NCBI RefSeq assembly: GCF_009745985.1
Contig: NZ_WFIX01000175.1
Location: 488,109-552,108 of the forward strand
DNA length: 64,000 nt
Direction: 5' to 3'
Origin: Microbacterium karelineae
GTDB lineage: Bacteria; Actinomycetota; Actinomycetes; Actinomycetales; Microbacteriaceae
The notes under the pieces: model-generated
What the model saw: only the letters and a program-made list of their open reading frames with translations
Databases searched by the model: none
What the model was told of the DNA's origin: nothing
In this document: positions 46,151-53,878 of the stretch, in pieces
How the letters are laid out: every line of letters starts with the position of its first letter
Numbering within the stretch: the first letter of the stretch is position 1
Translations under genes and position numbers: made by a program

Positions 46151-46582
46151 TCAGGGCTGCAGCTTGCGCAGGGCTGCGATGAAGGGCTCGCGCTCCTCGG
46201 GGTCGAGGGGCGCGAGCAGCTCCTCCTGCGCCGCGCGGGCGGCCGCCCCGATCTGAGCGACGCGCGCCTGCCCGTCCGGGGTGATCCGGACGATCTTGCG
46301 GCGGCCGTCGCCGGGATCCGGTTCGCGCACGACGGTCGCCTCCGCCTCGAGCTCGTCGACCGTGACGGAGAGGTCGGCGCGGTCGAGGTCGGCGAGCTGA
46401 CCGATCGCGACCTGGGGGAGCGGCCCGTGCTCGACGAGCACCGAGAGGACGCGCAGGTGGTAGCGGCGCGCGCCGATGGCGTCGAGCCGATCGGTCACGA
46501 TCTGGTGGGCGCGATGGCGTGCGCGGGTGAGCAGCCACGACGGGTTCTCGGAGAGATACGGGAGAGCGTGGTCGGTGGTCAT
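46151..46582 (-). CDS. MarR-family transcriptional regulator
   Basis: 143 aa. The winged HTH lies at about 45-110 ('VAIGQLADLDRADLSVTVDE' and 'GDGRRKIVRITPDG', the wing). Ends exactly where the AraC gene ends, with the two stop codons forming TGATCA. A palindromic operator at its own promoter suggests autorepression. Confidence 0.92.
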   Translation of the reverse strand: MTTDHALPYLSENPSWLLTRARHRAHQIVTDRLDAIGARRYHLRVLSVLVEHGPLPQVAIGQLADLDRADLSVTVDELEAEATVVREPDPGDGRRKIVRITPDGQARVAQIGAAARAAQEELLAPLDPEEREPFIAALRKLQP

Positions 46583-46589
46583 GCATTCC

Positions 46590-46611
46590 AGAATAGTTGG
46601 TGTGAACCAAC
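46590..46611 (-). promoter_or_regulatory. MarR promoter with overlapping operator
   Basis: The -10 TATTCT (46590-46595, minus strand) is 7 nt before the ATG. Immediately upstream GTTGGT-GTGA-ACCAAC (46596-46611) is a perfect 6-bp inverted repeat inside the -10/-35 spacer, placed as an autorepression site. Confidence 0.6.
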
Positions 46612-46629
46612 GATGCGCCGAGAGGTTCG

Positions 46630-47529
46630 TCAGGTGGAAGGTGTGGATCCGAGCCGGGGGAGTGCGACGCGGAGGATGTCCGCGGCGGGCGTGCGCAGGC
46701 TCTGCGCCGCCGTCGCGCCCGTCGCCTCGAGGAAGGCGCGGACGATTCGGACGCCCGCGCCGTAGCCGGCCCCGGTCGGAAGCCCGACGGGGGAGGCGCC
46801 GAAGAGGCGCGCCGAGGCGTCGCCGAGGACCCACGCGGCGAAGTCCTGCATGCCCGTGACGTCGAGCCCGCCCACGACCTTCGCCAGGACCTCGTCCGTG
46901 CGGGCCTCGTCGGGGACGAAGTGCGTGTATCCGGTGTCGCCGTGCAGCTCGGCGGCGAAGAGGTCGGCGAGCCCCTCGGCGACGACGTGCTCGCCGACCG
47001 TGACGGTCGCCGGATCCCAGGCGACGCCGCCGGGGGAGTAGCGCAGATTGTGGTGCAGCTCGTGCGCCGCGATGGCCTCGATCCGGCCGAGGACGCGTAG
47101 GGTCGGCCAGAGCGTGAGGACGATGTGTCCGCTGATGCCGCCGAAGGCCGAGAGGCCCTGGACCTCGTCCGTGAAGTGGGCGTTGGTCGGGTCGCCGAGC
47201 ACGAGCAGGACCGTCAGATCGGGCACGGCGAGGGCGGGATCCGCGGATCGCAGGGCGGCGATCGCGTGCTCGAGCGCGCGGGTGGTGCGCGCCCACACAT
47301 CGGCGGCGACGAGGGCGTCGAGGCCCTCCCGCACACGATCCGGATCGGCGTCGGGCGGGAACCCGAAGCTTTGGCGGTGCACCTCGGCCAGATCGGGGCC
47401 GCCGGGGACGAAATGATACATGCCCGCCATCGGCCGCCACATCTCGCGCAGGAGGTCATCGCGGTCGGCCGCGGGAGCGTTCAGGACGCGCGCCATCGCG
47501 GACGCGGTGTCGATCATGGTGACGGTCAT
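46630..47529 (-). CDS. Predicted zinc-dependent protease, DUF2268 type
   Basis: 299 aa. 'AIAAHELHHNLRYSPGG' holds an HExxH zinc site near residue 150, and 'VVAEGLADLFAAELHG' downstream supplies the third-ligand Glu expected for DUF2268 (YjaZ-like) proteins. No signal peptide. ATG at 47529 chosen because TACCGT lies 8 nt upstream (47538-47543); a GTG at 47568 would add 13 residues. Biological substrate unknown. Confidence 0.8.
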   Translation of the reverse strand: MTVTMIDTASAMARVLNAPAADRDDLLREMWRPMAGMYHFVPGGPDLAEVHRQSFGFPPDADPDRVREGLDALVAADVWARTTRALEHAIAALRSADPALAVPDLTVLLVLGDPTNAHFTDEVQGLSAFGGISGHIVLTLWPTLRVLGRIEAIAAHELHHNLRYSPGGVAWDPATVTVGEHVVAEGLADLFAAELHGDTGYTHFVPDEARTDEVLAKVVGGLDVTGMQDFAAWVLGDASARLFGASPVGLPTGAGYGAGVRIVRAFLEATGATAAQSLRTPAADILRVALPRLGSTPST

Positions 47530-47650
47530 GGGATCCGACGGTAGGGGCTCACGCGGCGTGAGGGTCAACGGCGGCGCGCGAGGATCAGCGCGGATCCGAG
47601 GCGCGGCGTCTCAGCGGGTGATGGGCGTGCCGCGGGACGGCGCAGGTCGA

Positions 47651-47656
47651 TAGGGT
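47651..47656 (+). promoter_or_regulatory. -10 hexamer (TAGGGT) for the phosphotransferase gene
   Basis: TAGGGT is 6 nt before the GTG at 47663; leaderless arrangement. Confidence 0.45.
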
Positions 47657-47662
47657 CATCGT

Positions 47663-48463
47663 GTGAGTGCCGATTCGCCCGAGGGCCGCCCATCGGCCGT
47701 TGTGCTCGGCGCCTTCGGTGCGTCGGATCCCCTCGAACGGCTCGTCGGCGGACGAGGCCTCACGTGGCGTTCGGGCGACGTCGTGCTCCGGCCCGTCGAT
47801 GGCGACGCGGAGGCCGAGTGGAAGTCCGAGCTGATCACGCGTCTCGCGGCCTCGGAGGCGTTCACCGTCCCACGCCCGATCCCGGCTGCCGGCGGCGGCT
47901 GGGTGCGCGAGAGCTGGCAGGCGATCGAGTGGATCCCCGGCGCGGCCGACGAGCGGCGGGTCGACGATGTGGTGCGAGCAGGCGCCGCGTTCCATGAGGC
48001 GATCACGGGGGCGGAACGGCCGGGGTTCCTCGACGAATCGACCGATGCGTGGAGCGTCGCCGACCGGATCGTGTGGGAGGAGGTCACCCGCCCCGACGAC
48101 GCCACGCTGGCGAGGCTGGCGGGGGAGTACCGAGCGGTCGACGCGCCCTCCCAGATGGTCCACGGCGACCTGCTCGGCAATGTGCTGTTCTCGGAGGGGA
48201 GGCCTCCGGCGATCATCGACTGGGCACCGTATTGGCGCCCGACCGGATACGGTGCGGCGATCGCGGTGGTCGATGCGGCGTGCTGGCACGGACTGCCGCT
48301 CGCACGTCTCGCGGAGGACCACGGCTATGGGCAGTGGCGGCAGCTGCTGCTGCGGGCGCTGGTGTTCCGGATCGCGACGCTGATCCTGCTCGGGCATTGG
48401 GATGAGGCGCAGATCGCACGGCACGCGCCGATCGTCGATGCCGTGATCGACGGGGCGCGGTGA
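47663..48463 (+). CDS. Aminoglycoside phosphotransferase-like kinase
   Basis: 266 aa APH fold. The catalytic loop 'QMVHGDLLGNVLFSEG' has the Brenner motif HGDxxxxN, and 'PAIIDWAPYWRP' is the metal-binding segment (IDW instead of IDF). The N-terminal lobe is short ('WRSGDVVLRPVDGDAEAEWK', beta-3 Lys position uncertain). Relatives phosphorylate small hydroxyl compounds, only some of which are antibiotics. Overlaps the next gene by 4 nt. Confidence 0.82.
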   Translation: MSADSPEGRPSAVVLGAFGASDPLERLVGGRGLTWRSGDVVLRPVDGDAEAEWKSELITRLAASEAFTVPRPIPAAGGGWVRESWQAIEWIPGAADERRVDDVVRAGAAFHEAITGAERPGFLDESTDAWSVADRIVWEEVTRPDDATLARLAGEYRAVDAPSQMVHGDLLGNVLFSEGRPPAIIDWAPYWRPTGYGAAIAVVDAACWHGLPLARLAEDHGYGQWRQLLLRALVFRIATLILLGHWDEAQIARHAPIVDAVIDGAR

Positions 48464-48942
48464 CCTCGCCCGGGCTGGCCGAGTGGCCGATCGGCGTCGC
48501 CGATGATCGGGTCCGCTCTGAGGTGTCCGCCGTCATCGGCGACGGCGACGACGCGTGGATCCGGGCGTCGCGGGACGTCCTGTGCTGGCGGGTGAAGACG
48601 CGCAGCGGTTTCGTGGTGGGCGACGACGACCCTGTGCGCGCCGGAGCGCGGCAGACGATCACCTTCCGGATCCTGGGTGTGACGATCCGCGAGCCGATCA
48701 AGGTCGTCGAGGTGCACGCATCGGACGCGCGCGTGGGCTTCTCGTATCGGACGCGGCCGGGGCACCCGGTGTCGGGAGAGGAGGCGTTCATCGTGTCGCG
48801 CGACGGCGACGCGGTCGTCCTGACCGTGCGCTCGCTCACGGCGCCGTCGCCGCGTCAGCCGTGGCGCGCGGCGTTCCCCCTCCTCCGGATCGCGCAGGCC
48901 ATCGTGCGGAGGCGCTATCTGCGGGCGCTGCGGGTGGGGTGA
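48460..48942 (+). CDS. DUF1990 family protein
   Basis: 160 aa. 'VGFSYRTRPGHPVSGEEAF' is the DUF1990 signature, followed by 'VVLTVRSLTAPSPRQPWRA' and a C-terminal helix. Family function unknown. GTGA overlap with the kinase gene indicates one two-gene transcript. Confidence 0.82.
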   Translation: MTSPGLAEWPIGVADDRVRSEVSAVIGDGDDAWIRASRDVLCWRVKTRSGFVVGDDDPVRAGARQTITFRILGVTIREPIKVVEVHASDARVGFSYRTRPGHPVSGEEAFIVSRDGDAVVLTVRSLTAPSPRQPWRAAFPLLRIAQAIVRRRYLRALRVG

Positions 48943-48963
48943 GCGGGCTGTTGGCGGGGACCG

Positions 48964-48969
48964 TAAGAT
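48964..48969 (+). promoter_or_regulatory. -10 hexamer (TAAGAT) for the GNAT gene
   Basis: TAAGAT is 7 nt before the ATG at 48977, which argues for that start rather than the ATG at 48968 that lies inside the hexamer. Confidence 0.5.
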
Positions 48970-48976
48970 GATCCGC

Positions 48977-49384
48977 ATGGCATCAGCTCGCGTGACGACC
49001 GACCTCGCCGAAATCGATCTCGACCTCGTGCATCGCTGGCTCTCGGAGGACGCGTTCTGGGCGATCGGTCGCAGCCGTGCGACCGTCGATGCGGCGGCGC
49101 GGGGATCGCTGAACTTCGGCGCGATCGACGCCGCCGAGAATCTCGTCGGATACGCCCGCGTCGTGACAGACCGGGCGACGTTCGCGTGGCTCTGCGATGT
49201 CTACGTGACCCCCGCGGCGCGAGGATCGGGGACCGGCCTCCTGCTCGCACAGTCGGTCGTCGCGGCGCTGCGGCCGATGAACCTGAAGCGTGTGCTGCTC
49301 TCGACGGTCGACGCGCACGGGCTGTACGCGAAGGTCGGCTTCGACGCGTTTCCGACGCCTGAGAGGCTCATGCAGCTCGCGTGA
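48977..49384 (+). CDS. GNAT-family N-acetyltransferase
   Basis: 135 aa. The acetyl-CoA motif 'AWLCDVYVTPAARGSGTGLL' (RGxGxG/A-like) is clear, followed by 'RVLLSTVDAHGLYAKVGFDA', the family end. Relatives are annotated as small-molecule acetyltransferases. Substrate unknown. Confidence 0.87.
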   Translation: MASARVTTDLAEIDLDLVHRWLSEDAFWAIGRSRATVDAAARGSLNFGAIDAAENLVGYARVVTDRATFAWLCDVYVTPAARGSGTGLLLAQSVVAALRPMNLKRVLLSTVDAHGLYAKVGFDAFPTPERLMQLA

Positions 49385-49514
49385 GGTCGGTCGCTGGCGG
49401 CTCCGCTCGCGGGTGATGCCGGAAAAGAAGCCCCTGCCGGGATCGAGACCGGGGTCGCGGGAGTCGCCTGCATAGTCACGCACCGAGTGCGGCTGCCGTG
49501 TCAGGATCGACACC

Positions 49515-49910
49515 ATGACGCGCTACATCCGGTATCGAGGAACGCATGTCAATCGTCGCGGAATCAAGCCAGGGGTATTCGCGCTGGTGAACGGGCTGGT
49601 AAGGGACGGCAGACTGAGTGAGTCCGAGCTGTCGTGGTGGCGAGAAGCGAACAGCTGGTACGAATCTCGATACACGGATCCATCGAACACCGATCCGTCC
49701 GTATATGATCCGCTGCTCAATCCCCAGGCCACGTCGTGGTTTCGTGCCGATGCAGAGCACCTCATCGAGCGCATAGGGGAGTACCTCGAGGTGCTAGACA
49801 CGTATGGGATCGAGCACGAACGAACGGAGTCGTCCAACCCGGGGAGGATCATCTTCGAAGACGATGTGCAAGTCGTCGTGGTTCCCTCCGCGCACTCAGG
49901 TTGCGCGTGA
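49515..49910 (+). CDS. Hypothetical protein (no family recognised with confidence)
   Basis: 131 aa. Visible parts are a basic N-terminus ('RYIRYRGTHVNRRGIKPGVF'), an aromatic-rich helix ('ELSWWREANSWYESRYTD'), and a C-terminal half that is mostly helical with the acidic end 'IIFEDDVQVVVVPSAH'. No signal, membrane segment or catalytic motif. GC content is visibly lower than in the neighbours, suggesting acquisition by transfer. aggatcgacacc precedes the ATG. 49385-49514 holds nothing else recognisable. Confidence 0.65.
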   Translation: MTRYIRYRGTHVNRRGIKPGVFALVNGLVRDGRLSESELSWWREANSWYESRYTDPSNTDPSVYDPLLNPQATSWFRADAEHLIERIGEYLEVLDTYGIEHERTESSNPGRIIFEDDVQVVVVPSAHSGCA

Positions 49911-49946
49911 GCCCGACATCGATCCTGAGGAGCAGAGCCGCGCCTC

Positions 49947-51209
49947 TCAGTCGATGAGGTGGAGCAGGTGGCTCGCCTGGGCCTCGGTTGTGCCTGGTGG
50001 ATTGCGACGAAAGCCGTTGCTTCCCGGGAGGAGCATGGCGAGCCAGAACGCCGCCCAGAGCGGGCGGTAGGCGCGCATTCGTCCTCGCTGCTCCTCGTCC
50101 AGCCCGACGGCCGAGGCGAGATCGTCTGCGTTGAATACGCCGGTGGGACGGCCGGCGATGTGCTCGACGTGATCCGCGAGCTCGTAGGCCGGGTCCGTGA
50201 GGCCGCCATCCTCGAAGTCGACGAGCCGGCAGCGTTGGCCATCCCAGAGGATGTTAGCGGGATTGAGGTCGGCGATCCCCAGCGCGTCGAGGCGTGGCGT
50301 GGGAAGGGATCCGGGATGTGAGAGCCATCTACGCGCGGCGCCGACCGCTTCAGCGACCCGAGCGGCGTCCTCGCAGGGGGAGTAGTCGTGCGCTTCGCTG
50401 AGCCACTCGCTGAGGGCGAGAGGAAGGATCGAGGGGCCATATCGACGCTCACCGATCCCCGCCGCGGTGGCATGTTCGCGAGGTATGCCGTAGAGGCGGC
50501 GAAGTGTCCGCCCCAATGACGCCAGCTGTTCCGGGCTGAGAGGCCCGTTGCCCAGGGGCTTCCCTGGCAGGCGCTGCATGACCACGACCGGATGCCCGTC
50601 GACGATCTCTCGCCTCAACGGACGAGGCGCGAGGCCCGGCGCGTGCTCCCAGATGAGGTCGAGGCATGCCCACTCGCGGTCGGCTTCGCCATCTGACCAG
50701 CTGAGAAACCTCTTGTGCACCTCGGATTCGGTGAACTGGAGGTCGTGGGTCTGTGACGGCGTCGTAGGTTCGACCGGCGTCCGCACCATGAAGACGTCGA
50801 TCGGATCCTCGGCGTCGACGGCGAAGCCGTGGCGCTCGTAGAGCCGGCGGGCGGCGCTTCCCTGGAGGACGTTGAGCCGCACGACGCGGCCTTCTCGGTC
50901 CGCACCCGTGAGCTCGTGCACCAGCACCTCTGTGCCGATCCCGCGGCCCTGCAGGTGCGGGTCCAGGTAGAAGTGCTCGAGCCAGTCGCCGTCGCCAGCG
51001 GAGCGCATGGCGATGCATCCGGCGAACGCGCCATCCACCTCGATGATCCGCGTACAGGTCGGGTCGAAGCCGTCACGCAGCCGCTGTCGCACGCGATGCT
51101 CGTCGTAGCGGCCGAGGCGCTCCAGATCGGCCCGGAGCACGACCGATCGCAGCTCGGCGATGGGTTCGACGTCGTCAGAGGCTGCGGTGCGGAGAGACCA
51201 CTGGGGCAT
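49947..51209 (-). CDS. GNAT acetyltransferase - APH phosphotransferase fusion
   Basis: 420 aa with two domains. Residues about 1-140 are GNAT ('HFYLDPHLQGRGIGTEVLVH', 'RLYERHGFAVDAED'). Residues about 150-420 are an APH-like kinase ('GHPVVVMQRLPGKPLGNGPL', then 'GIADLNPANILWDGQRCRLV' and 'DFEDGG'). In the kinase the HGD of the Brenner motif is IAD: catalytic Asp and the later Asn stay, His is lost. The acetyltransferase-phosphotransferase order is that of the bifunctional aminoglycoside enzyme AAC(6')-APH(2''), but sequence similarity cannot be judged here. Substrate unknown. Confidence 0.85.
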   Translation of the reverse strand: MPQWSLRTAASDDVEPIAELRSVVLRADLERLGRYDEHRVRQRLRDGFDPTCTRIIEVDGAFAGCIAMRSAGDGDWLEHFYLDPHLQGRGIGTEVLVHELTGADREGRVVRLNVLQGSAARRLYERHGFAVDAEDPIDVFMVRTPVEPTTPSQTHDLQFTESEVHKRFLSWSDGEADREWACLDLIWEHAPGLAPRPLRREIVDGHPVVVMQRLPGKPLGNGPLSPEQLASLGRTLRRLYGIPREHATAAGIGERRYGPSILPLALSEWLSEAHDYSPCEDAARVAEAVGAARRWLSHPGSLPTPRLDALGIADLNPANILWDGQRCRLVDFEDGGLTDPAYELADHVEHIAGRPTGVFNADDLASAVGLDEEQRGRMRAYRPLWAAFWLAMLLPGSNGFRRNPPGTTEAQASHLLHLID

Positions 51210-51215
51210 TCGTGG

Positions 51216-51221
51216 ACCTTA
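51216..51221 (-). promoter_or_regulatory. -10 hexamer (TAAGGT) for the GNAT-APH gene
   Basis: TAAGGT on the minus strand is 6 nt before the ATG at 51209; leaderless arrangement. Confidence 0.45.
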
Positions 51222-51302
51222 TCGTGCGGCGGCGCCAGGATCCGCAGCCAAGGGCAACGGGGGAGCAGGCGAGATCCTCCGCGCTCACGGCAGACCAAGG
51301 AG

Positions 51303-51785
51303 TCACTCGAAGTCGAACGTGATGCCGAGCGCGGCCTTGAGCCTCAACGCGAACGCCTCTCGATCCGTTGGAGCAACCCATCGCGCGTCATCCTGCCGCT
51401 GATACAGGCGGTCATTCTCGTAGCGCGGGAATACGTGCACGTGGAGGTGCCACACATCTTGATTCCCGGCCGGCTCATTGTGCTGTCGGATCGACGTGCC
51501 GTCGCACTCATACGATGCGCGGATGCCGATGGCCACCCGCTGGGTCAGCTCCCACACCGCGTGCCCGTCGGCGGGGGACAGATCGTAGATGTTCTCGACG
51601 TGCGCACGCGGGATCACAAGGACGGCGCCGGGATTGCCCGGCCACCACTTCGGGGCGATCCGGGCATACGCGCGCTCGGTGACGGCGACGACATCAGACG
51701 GTTGGTTGTGCTCGTCGAAGACGCCCCGCTGGAGCTGGCAGAACGGGCAGGAGTAGCCCTCCGGCTCATGGGACGTCGCGTGCAC
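51303..51785 (-). CDS. HIT family protein, zinc-binding type
   Basis: 160 aa from GTG 51785 (a longer form to 51860 is possible but would overlap the divergent Nudix promoter). The N-terminal 'CPFCQ' resembles the zinc-ligand pair of Hint-like proteins. The triad is 'DVWHLHVHVFPRY', and 'PGAVLVIPRAHVENIYDLS' is conserved. Hydrolase or transferase acting on nucleotide conjugates; second HIT protein of this window, different from the one at 2564. Confidence 0.85.
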   Translation of the reverse strand: MHATSHEPEGYSCPFCQLQRGVFDEHNQPSDVVAVTERAYARIAPKWWPGNPGAVLVIPRAHVENIYDLSPADGHAVWELTQRVAIGIRASYECDGTSIRQHNEPAGNQDVWHLHVHVFPRYENDRLYQRQDDARWVAPTDREAFALRLKAALGITFDFE

Positions 51786-51845
51786 ACTCGATCGTCCCAC
51801 GACGGGGGAACCATGCGCACGTCGATGTGGAATCGCATCGGACCG

Positions 51846-51851
51846 TACGCT
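51846..51851 (+). promoter_or_regulatory. -10 hexamer (TACGCT) for the Nudix gene
   Basis: TACGCT is 7 nt before the ATG at 51859; leaderless arrangement. Confidence 0.5.
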
Positions 51852-51858
51852 GGGGCAC

Positions 51859-52320
51859 ATGCCGATCTCGCCCTACGTCAGTTCGATGCGCGAGCGGATC
51901 GGACATGATCTGCTTCTCCTTCCCGCCGTGTCCGCGGTGATCCGGAACGAGGACGGCCAGGTCCTGCTGGCGCGTTCACACGCCGACGACCGATGGGGGC
52001 TCATCGGCGGTGGACTGGAGCCCGGCGAGGACCCGATCGAAGCAATCGCCCGCGAGATTCTCGAGGAGCTCGGCGTCGAAGCGAACGTGGGAGATGTCAT
52101 CGGCGCGTACGGCGGAGAACAACTGGTCATCACGTACCCGAATGGAGACCGCTGTGCATATGTGACGACGGCGTACGCGTGCCGGCTCTTATCCGATGCG
52201 GTGGTCCTCGAGGCGGAGGAGCTGCATGACGTGGCCTGGTGTGATCCCGTCGGCATCACGTGGCTCGAGACCCAGCCCTATGTGCCTCGCATCTTGGCCG
52301 ATGCAGGGATCCGACCCTGA
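51859..52320 (+). CDS. Nudix hydrolase
   Basis: 153 aa. The Nudix box is complete from Gly of 'GGLEPGEDPIEAIAREILEE' to the following LGV, with the invariant Glu cluster REILEE. Hydrolyses a nucleoside-diphosphate derivative; the specificity region is not informative. Confidence 0.92.
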   Translation: MPISPYVSSMRERIGHDLLLLPAVSAVIRNEDGQVLLARSHADDRWGLIGGGLEPGEDPIEAIAREILEELGVEANVGDVIGAYGGEQLVITYPNGDRCAYVTTAYACRLLSDAVVLEAEELHDVAWCDPVGITWLETQPYVPRILADAGIRP

Positions 52321-52351
52321 GACGAAGGCCTCGGACACCGATGGTCGCCAA

Positions 52352-52795
52352 TCACTCCGGTGCTGGCATATACCTCAGAACGTTCGTGTCGCGGCGCTCG
52401 AAGCCTGCGGATTCGTAGAGCCGCAGTGCCGACTCACGCGACGGGCGAGAGGTGAGATCCAGCGTTCGAAGACGTCGACGATCCGATTCGGCGGTGATCG
52501 CTTCGAGCAGCAGGCGGGCGATACCGCACCCGCGTGCCCGGTGATCAACAACGACGTCCTCGACGATGCCGCGCCAGCCGGTCACCAGAGGGAAAGTCAC
52601 AAGAGTCGCCATTCCAACCATGCGTCCCGCGTCGTGCGCGACGAAGAGATCCACACCTGGCGCGTCGAGCATGGCGTGCACGCGGTCGGAGTCGAAGGCG
52701 GCGGTCGACGACAGCTGGGAGAGGAGAGCATCCACCCGTCGAAGATCGTCGCTCGTCAGGGTCTGAACGATCGCAATATCGATGTCGTCTGTCAT
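52352..52795 (-). CDS. GNAT-family N-acetyltransferase
   Basis: 147 aa. 'GIVEDVVVDHRARGCGIARL' is the acetyl-CoA site (RGxGxA type) and 'ESALRLYESAGFERRDTN' the conserved end. Convergent with the Nudix gene, 31 nt apart. Substrate unknown. Confidence 0.88.
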   Translation of the reverse strand: MTDDIDIAIVQTLTSDDLRRVDALLSQLSSTAAFDSDRVHAMLDAPGVDLFVAHDAGRMVGMATLVTFPLVTGWRGIVEDVVVDHRARGCGIARLLLEAITAESDRRRLRTLDLTSRPSRESALRLYESAGFERRDTNVLRYMPAPE

Positions 52796-52801
52796 GCCGC
52801 G

Positions 52802-52807
52802 AGCCTA
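52802..52807 (-). promoter_or_regulatory. -10 hexamer (TAGGCT) for the GNAT gene
   Basis: TAGGCT on the minus strand is 6 nt before the ATG at 52795. Confidence 0.45.
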
Positions 52808-52839
52808 TGCGAGGGCAGGGGTCACGGCTTCGAACTGAC

Positions 52840-52853
52840 ATAATGCGCATTAT
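52840..52853. promoter_or_regulatory. AT-rich 14-bp palindrome
   Basis: ATAATGCGCATTAT is perfectly self-complementary and stands out in this GC-rich DNA. It lies about 100 nt upstream of the GrpB pseudogene and 45 nt upstream of the GNAT start, and looks like a TetR/MarR-type operator without an obvious owner. Confidence 0.4.
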
Positions 52854-52955
52854 CGGTAATACCGCCCAGGAGCGGTGACATGCGAGCATCCGCGGGATCC
52901 GGCCACGCGCTTGCTGCGTTCGGCGTATCCCTCGAGCCTCGGAAAGGCGCCGTGA

Positions 52956-53555
52956 ATGACGGGCAACCCAGCCGCCCTGTGCGCGTACGATCCCGCGTGG
53001 CCCGTGCGTGCCGCGAAGCTTCTCTGCGACATCCGCGCTCAGCTCTCAGATCGCACCGGTGCCGACGTGGCGAACTACGAGCACATCGGATCGACGTCGG
53101 CGCCCGGGCTCGCGGCGAAGCCGGTCATCGACCTGCAGGTGCGCTTCCTGCCGTTGCCCGACGACAAGGCCCTCACGTCGCGCCTCCTGCCGCTCGGGTG
53201 GCATCGGGCGTATGGATCCACCCCGCCTCCCTCGTAATATATCAGGATGTTCCGCGCGGCACCAGCCAGGTGGATACCGCAGTCTGGCGCAAGTCGATCT
53301 TCACTCGCCCCCGGTGACGTCATCCTCCACGTGCGGCGCGACGACTCGCCGTGGGCCGATTTCATGGTGTGGTTCCGCGACTGGCTGCGCGCCCGCCCGG
53401 CGGAGCGCCGACGATACGATCGCGTCAAGCGGGCCCTCAGCGCTCAGAACGCCGGCCTACCCGACTACGACAACTACACCCGGGCGAAGACGGCGTACTT
53501 CGACGTCGTGCAGGAACGGTTCGAGGCGTGGGCGACACGCTCGCGGCCCGAGTGA
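52956..53555 (+). pseudogene. GrpB-family (UPF0157) nucleotidyltransferase pseudogene
   Basis: Three segments of one GrpB protein lie in order but in different frames. 52956 to about 53210 has 'YDPAWPVRAAKLL' and 'YEHIGSTSAPGLAAKPVIDL'. About 53215-53310, in another frame, has 'IHPASLVIYQDVPRGTSQVD'. About 53313-53555, back in the first frame, has 'GDVILHVRRDDSPWADFMVW' and ends 'YTRAKTAYFDVVQERFEAWA'. A one-base loss near ggatcc and a one-base gain in the C5 run near 53307 explain the shifts and cancel. A TAA at 53235 interrupts the first frame. An intact paralogue is at 59352. Real decay is likely, but a sequencing error pair cannot be excluded. Confidence 0.75.
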
Positions 53556-53860
53556 TGATCGTGCGCGCCACTCCCCCTCGCACGGATCGAACCCCGTGAA
53601 GGCGAGCTCCCGTGCTGCGCTCAGCATTCGGGCGTCATGTGAGGCGACCACCACGCCCTCGATCCCCGAACGCAACGCGGTCGCCAGACGGATCGCATCG
53701 AGGGTGCGCACGTGCGGAGCGATCGCCTCGGCCTCCACGAGGATCCCATGATCCACCGGAACGAGCGCGATGAAGTCGAGGACCTCGTCGCGCTCGTCGA
53801 ACGACATGGCCTCGCGCCTCACCAGTCGCGTCAGCCGTATGTCGCGCGCGCGAGCTCCTC
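53457..53860 (-). pseudogene. PIN-domain (VapC-like) toxin remnant
   Basis: The minus strand encodes the C-terminal part of a PIN protein: 'VRTLDAIRLATALRSG' carries a conserved Asp and 'VVVASHDARMLSAAREL' another. The first third is missing. Only 'EELARA' of the usual SELARAE element is found just upstream, in a different frame, so the N-terminal catalytic Asp is gone. The reading frame also runs past the usual end into the GrpB remnant. No antitoxin gene is next to it. Not expected to be active. Confidence 0.6.
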
Positions 53861-53865
53861 TCCCC

Positions 53866-53871
53866 TATGTT
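53866..53871 (+). promoter_or_regulatory. -10 hexamer (TATGTT) of the trpS leader transcript
   Basis: TATGTT is 7 nt before the GTG (53879) of the Trp leader peptide; leaderless arrangement. -35 not recognisable. Confidence 0.5.
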
Positions 53872-53878
53872 GGATGAC

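Noticed and set aside
52352-52795. Nudix-GNAT pair as a toxin-antitoxin (GNAT toxin) system
   Set aside because: No ribbon-helix-helix antitoxin gene; the GNAT is convergent with the Nudix gene and resembles ordinary small-molecule acetyltransferases.
52880-53317. Gene starting at ATG 52880 with a good aggag site
   Set aside because: Most of the translation is Arg/Ser noise; only the piece near 53215-53310 is protein-like, and that piece is the shifted middle of GrpB.
53247-53555. Independent small gene starting at ATG 53247
   Set aside because: Its content from about 53313 is the C-terminal part of GrpB and its first 20 residues are frame noise, so it belongs to the pseudogene.
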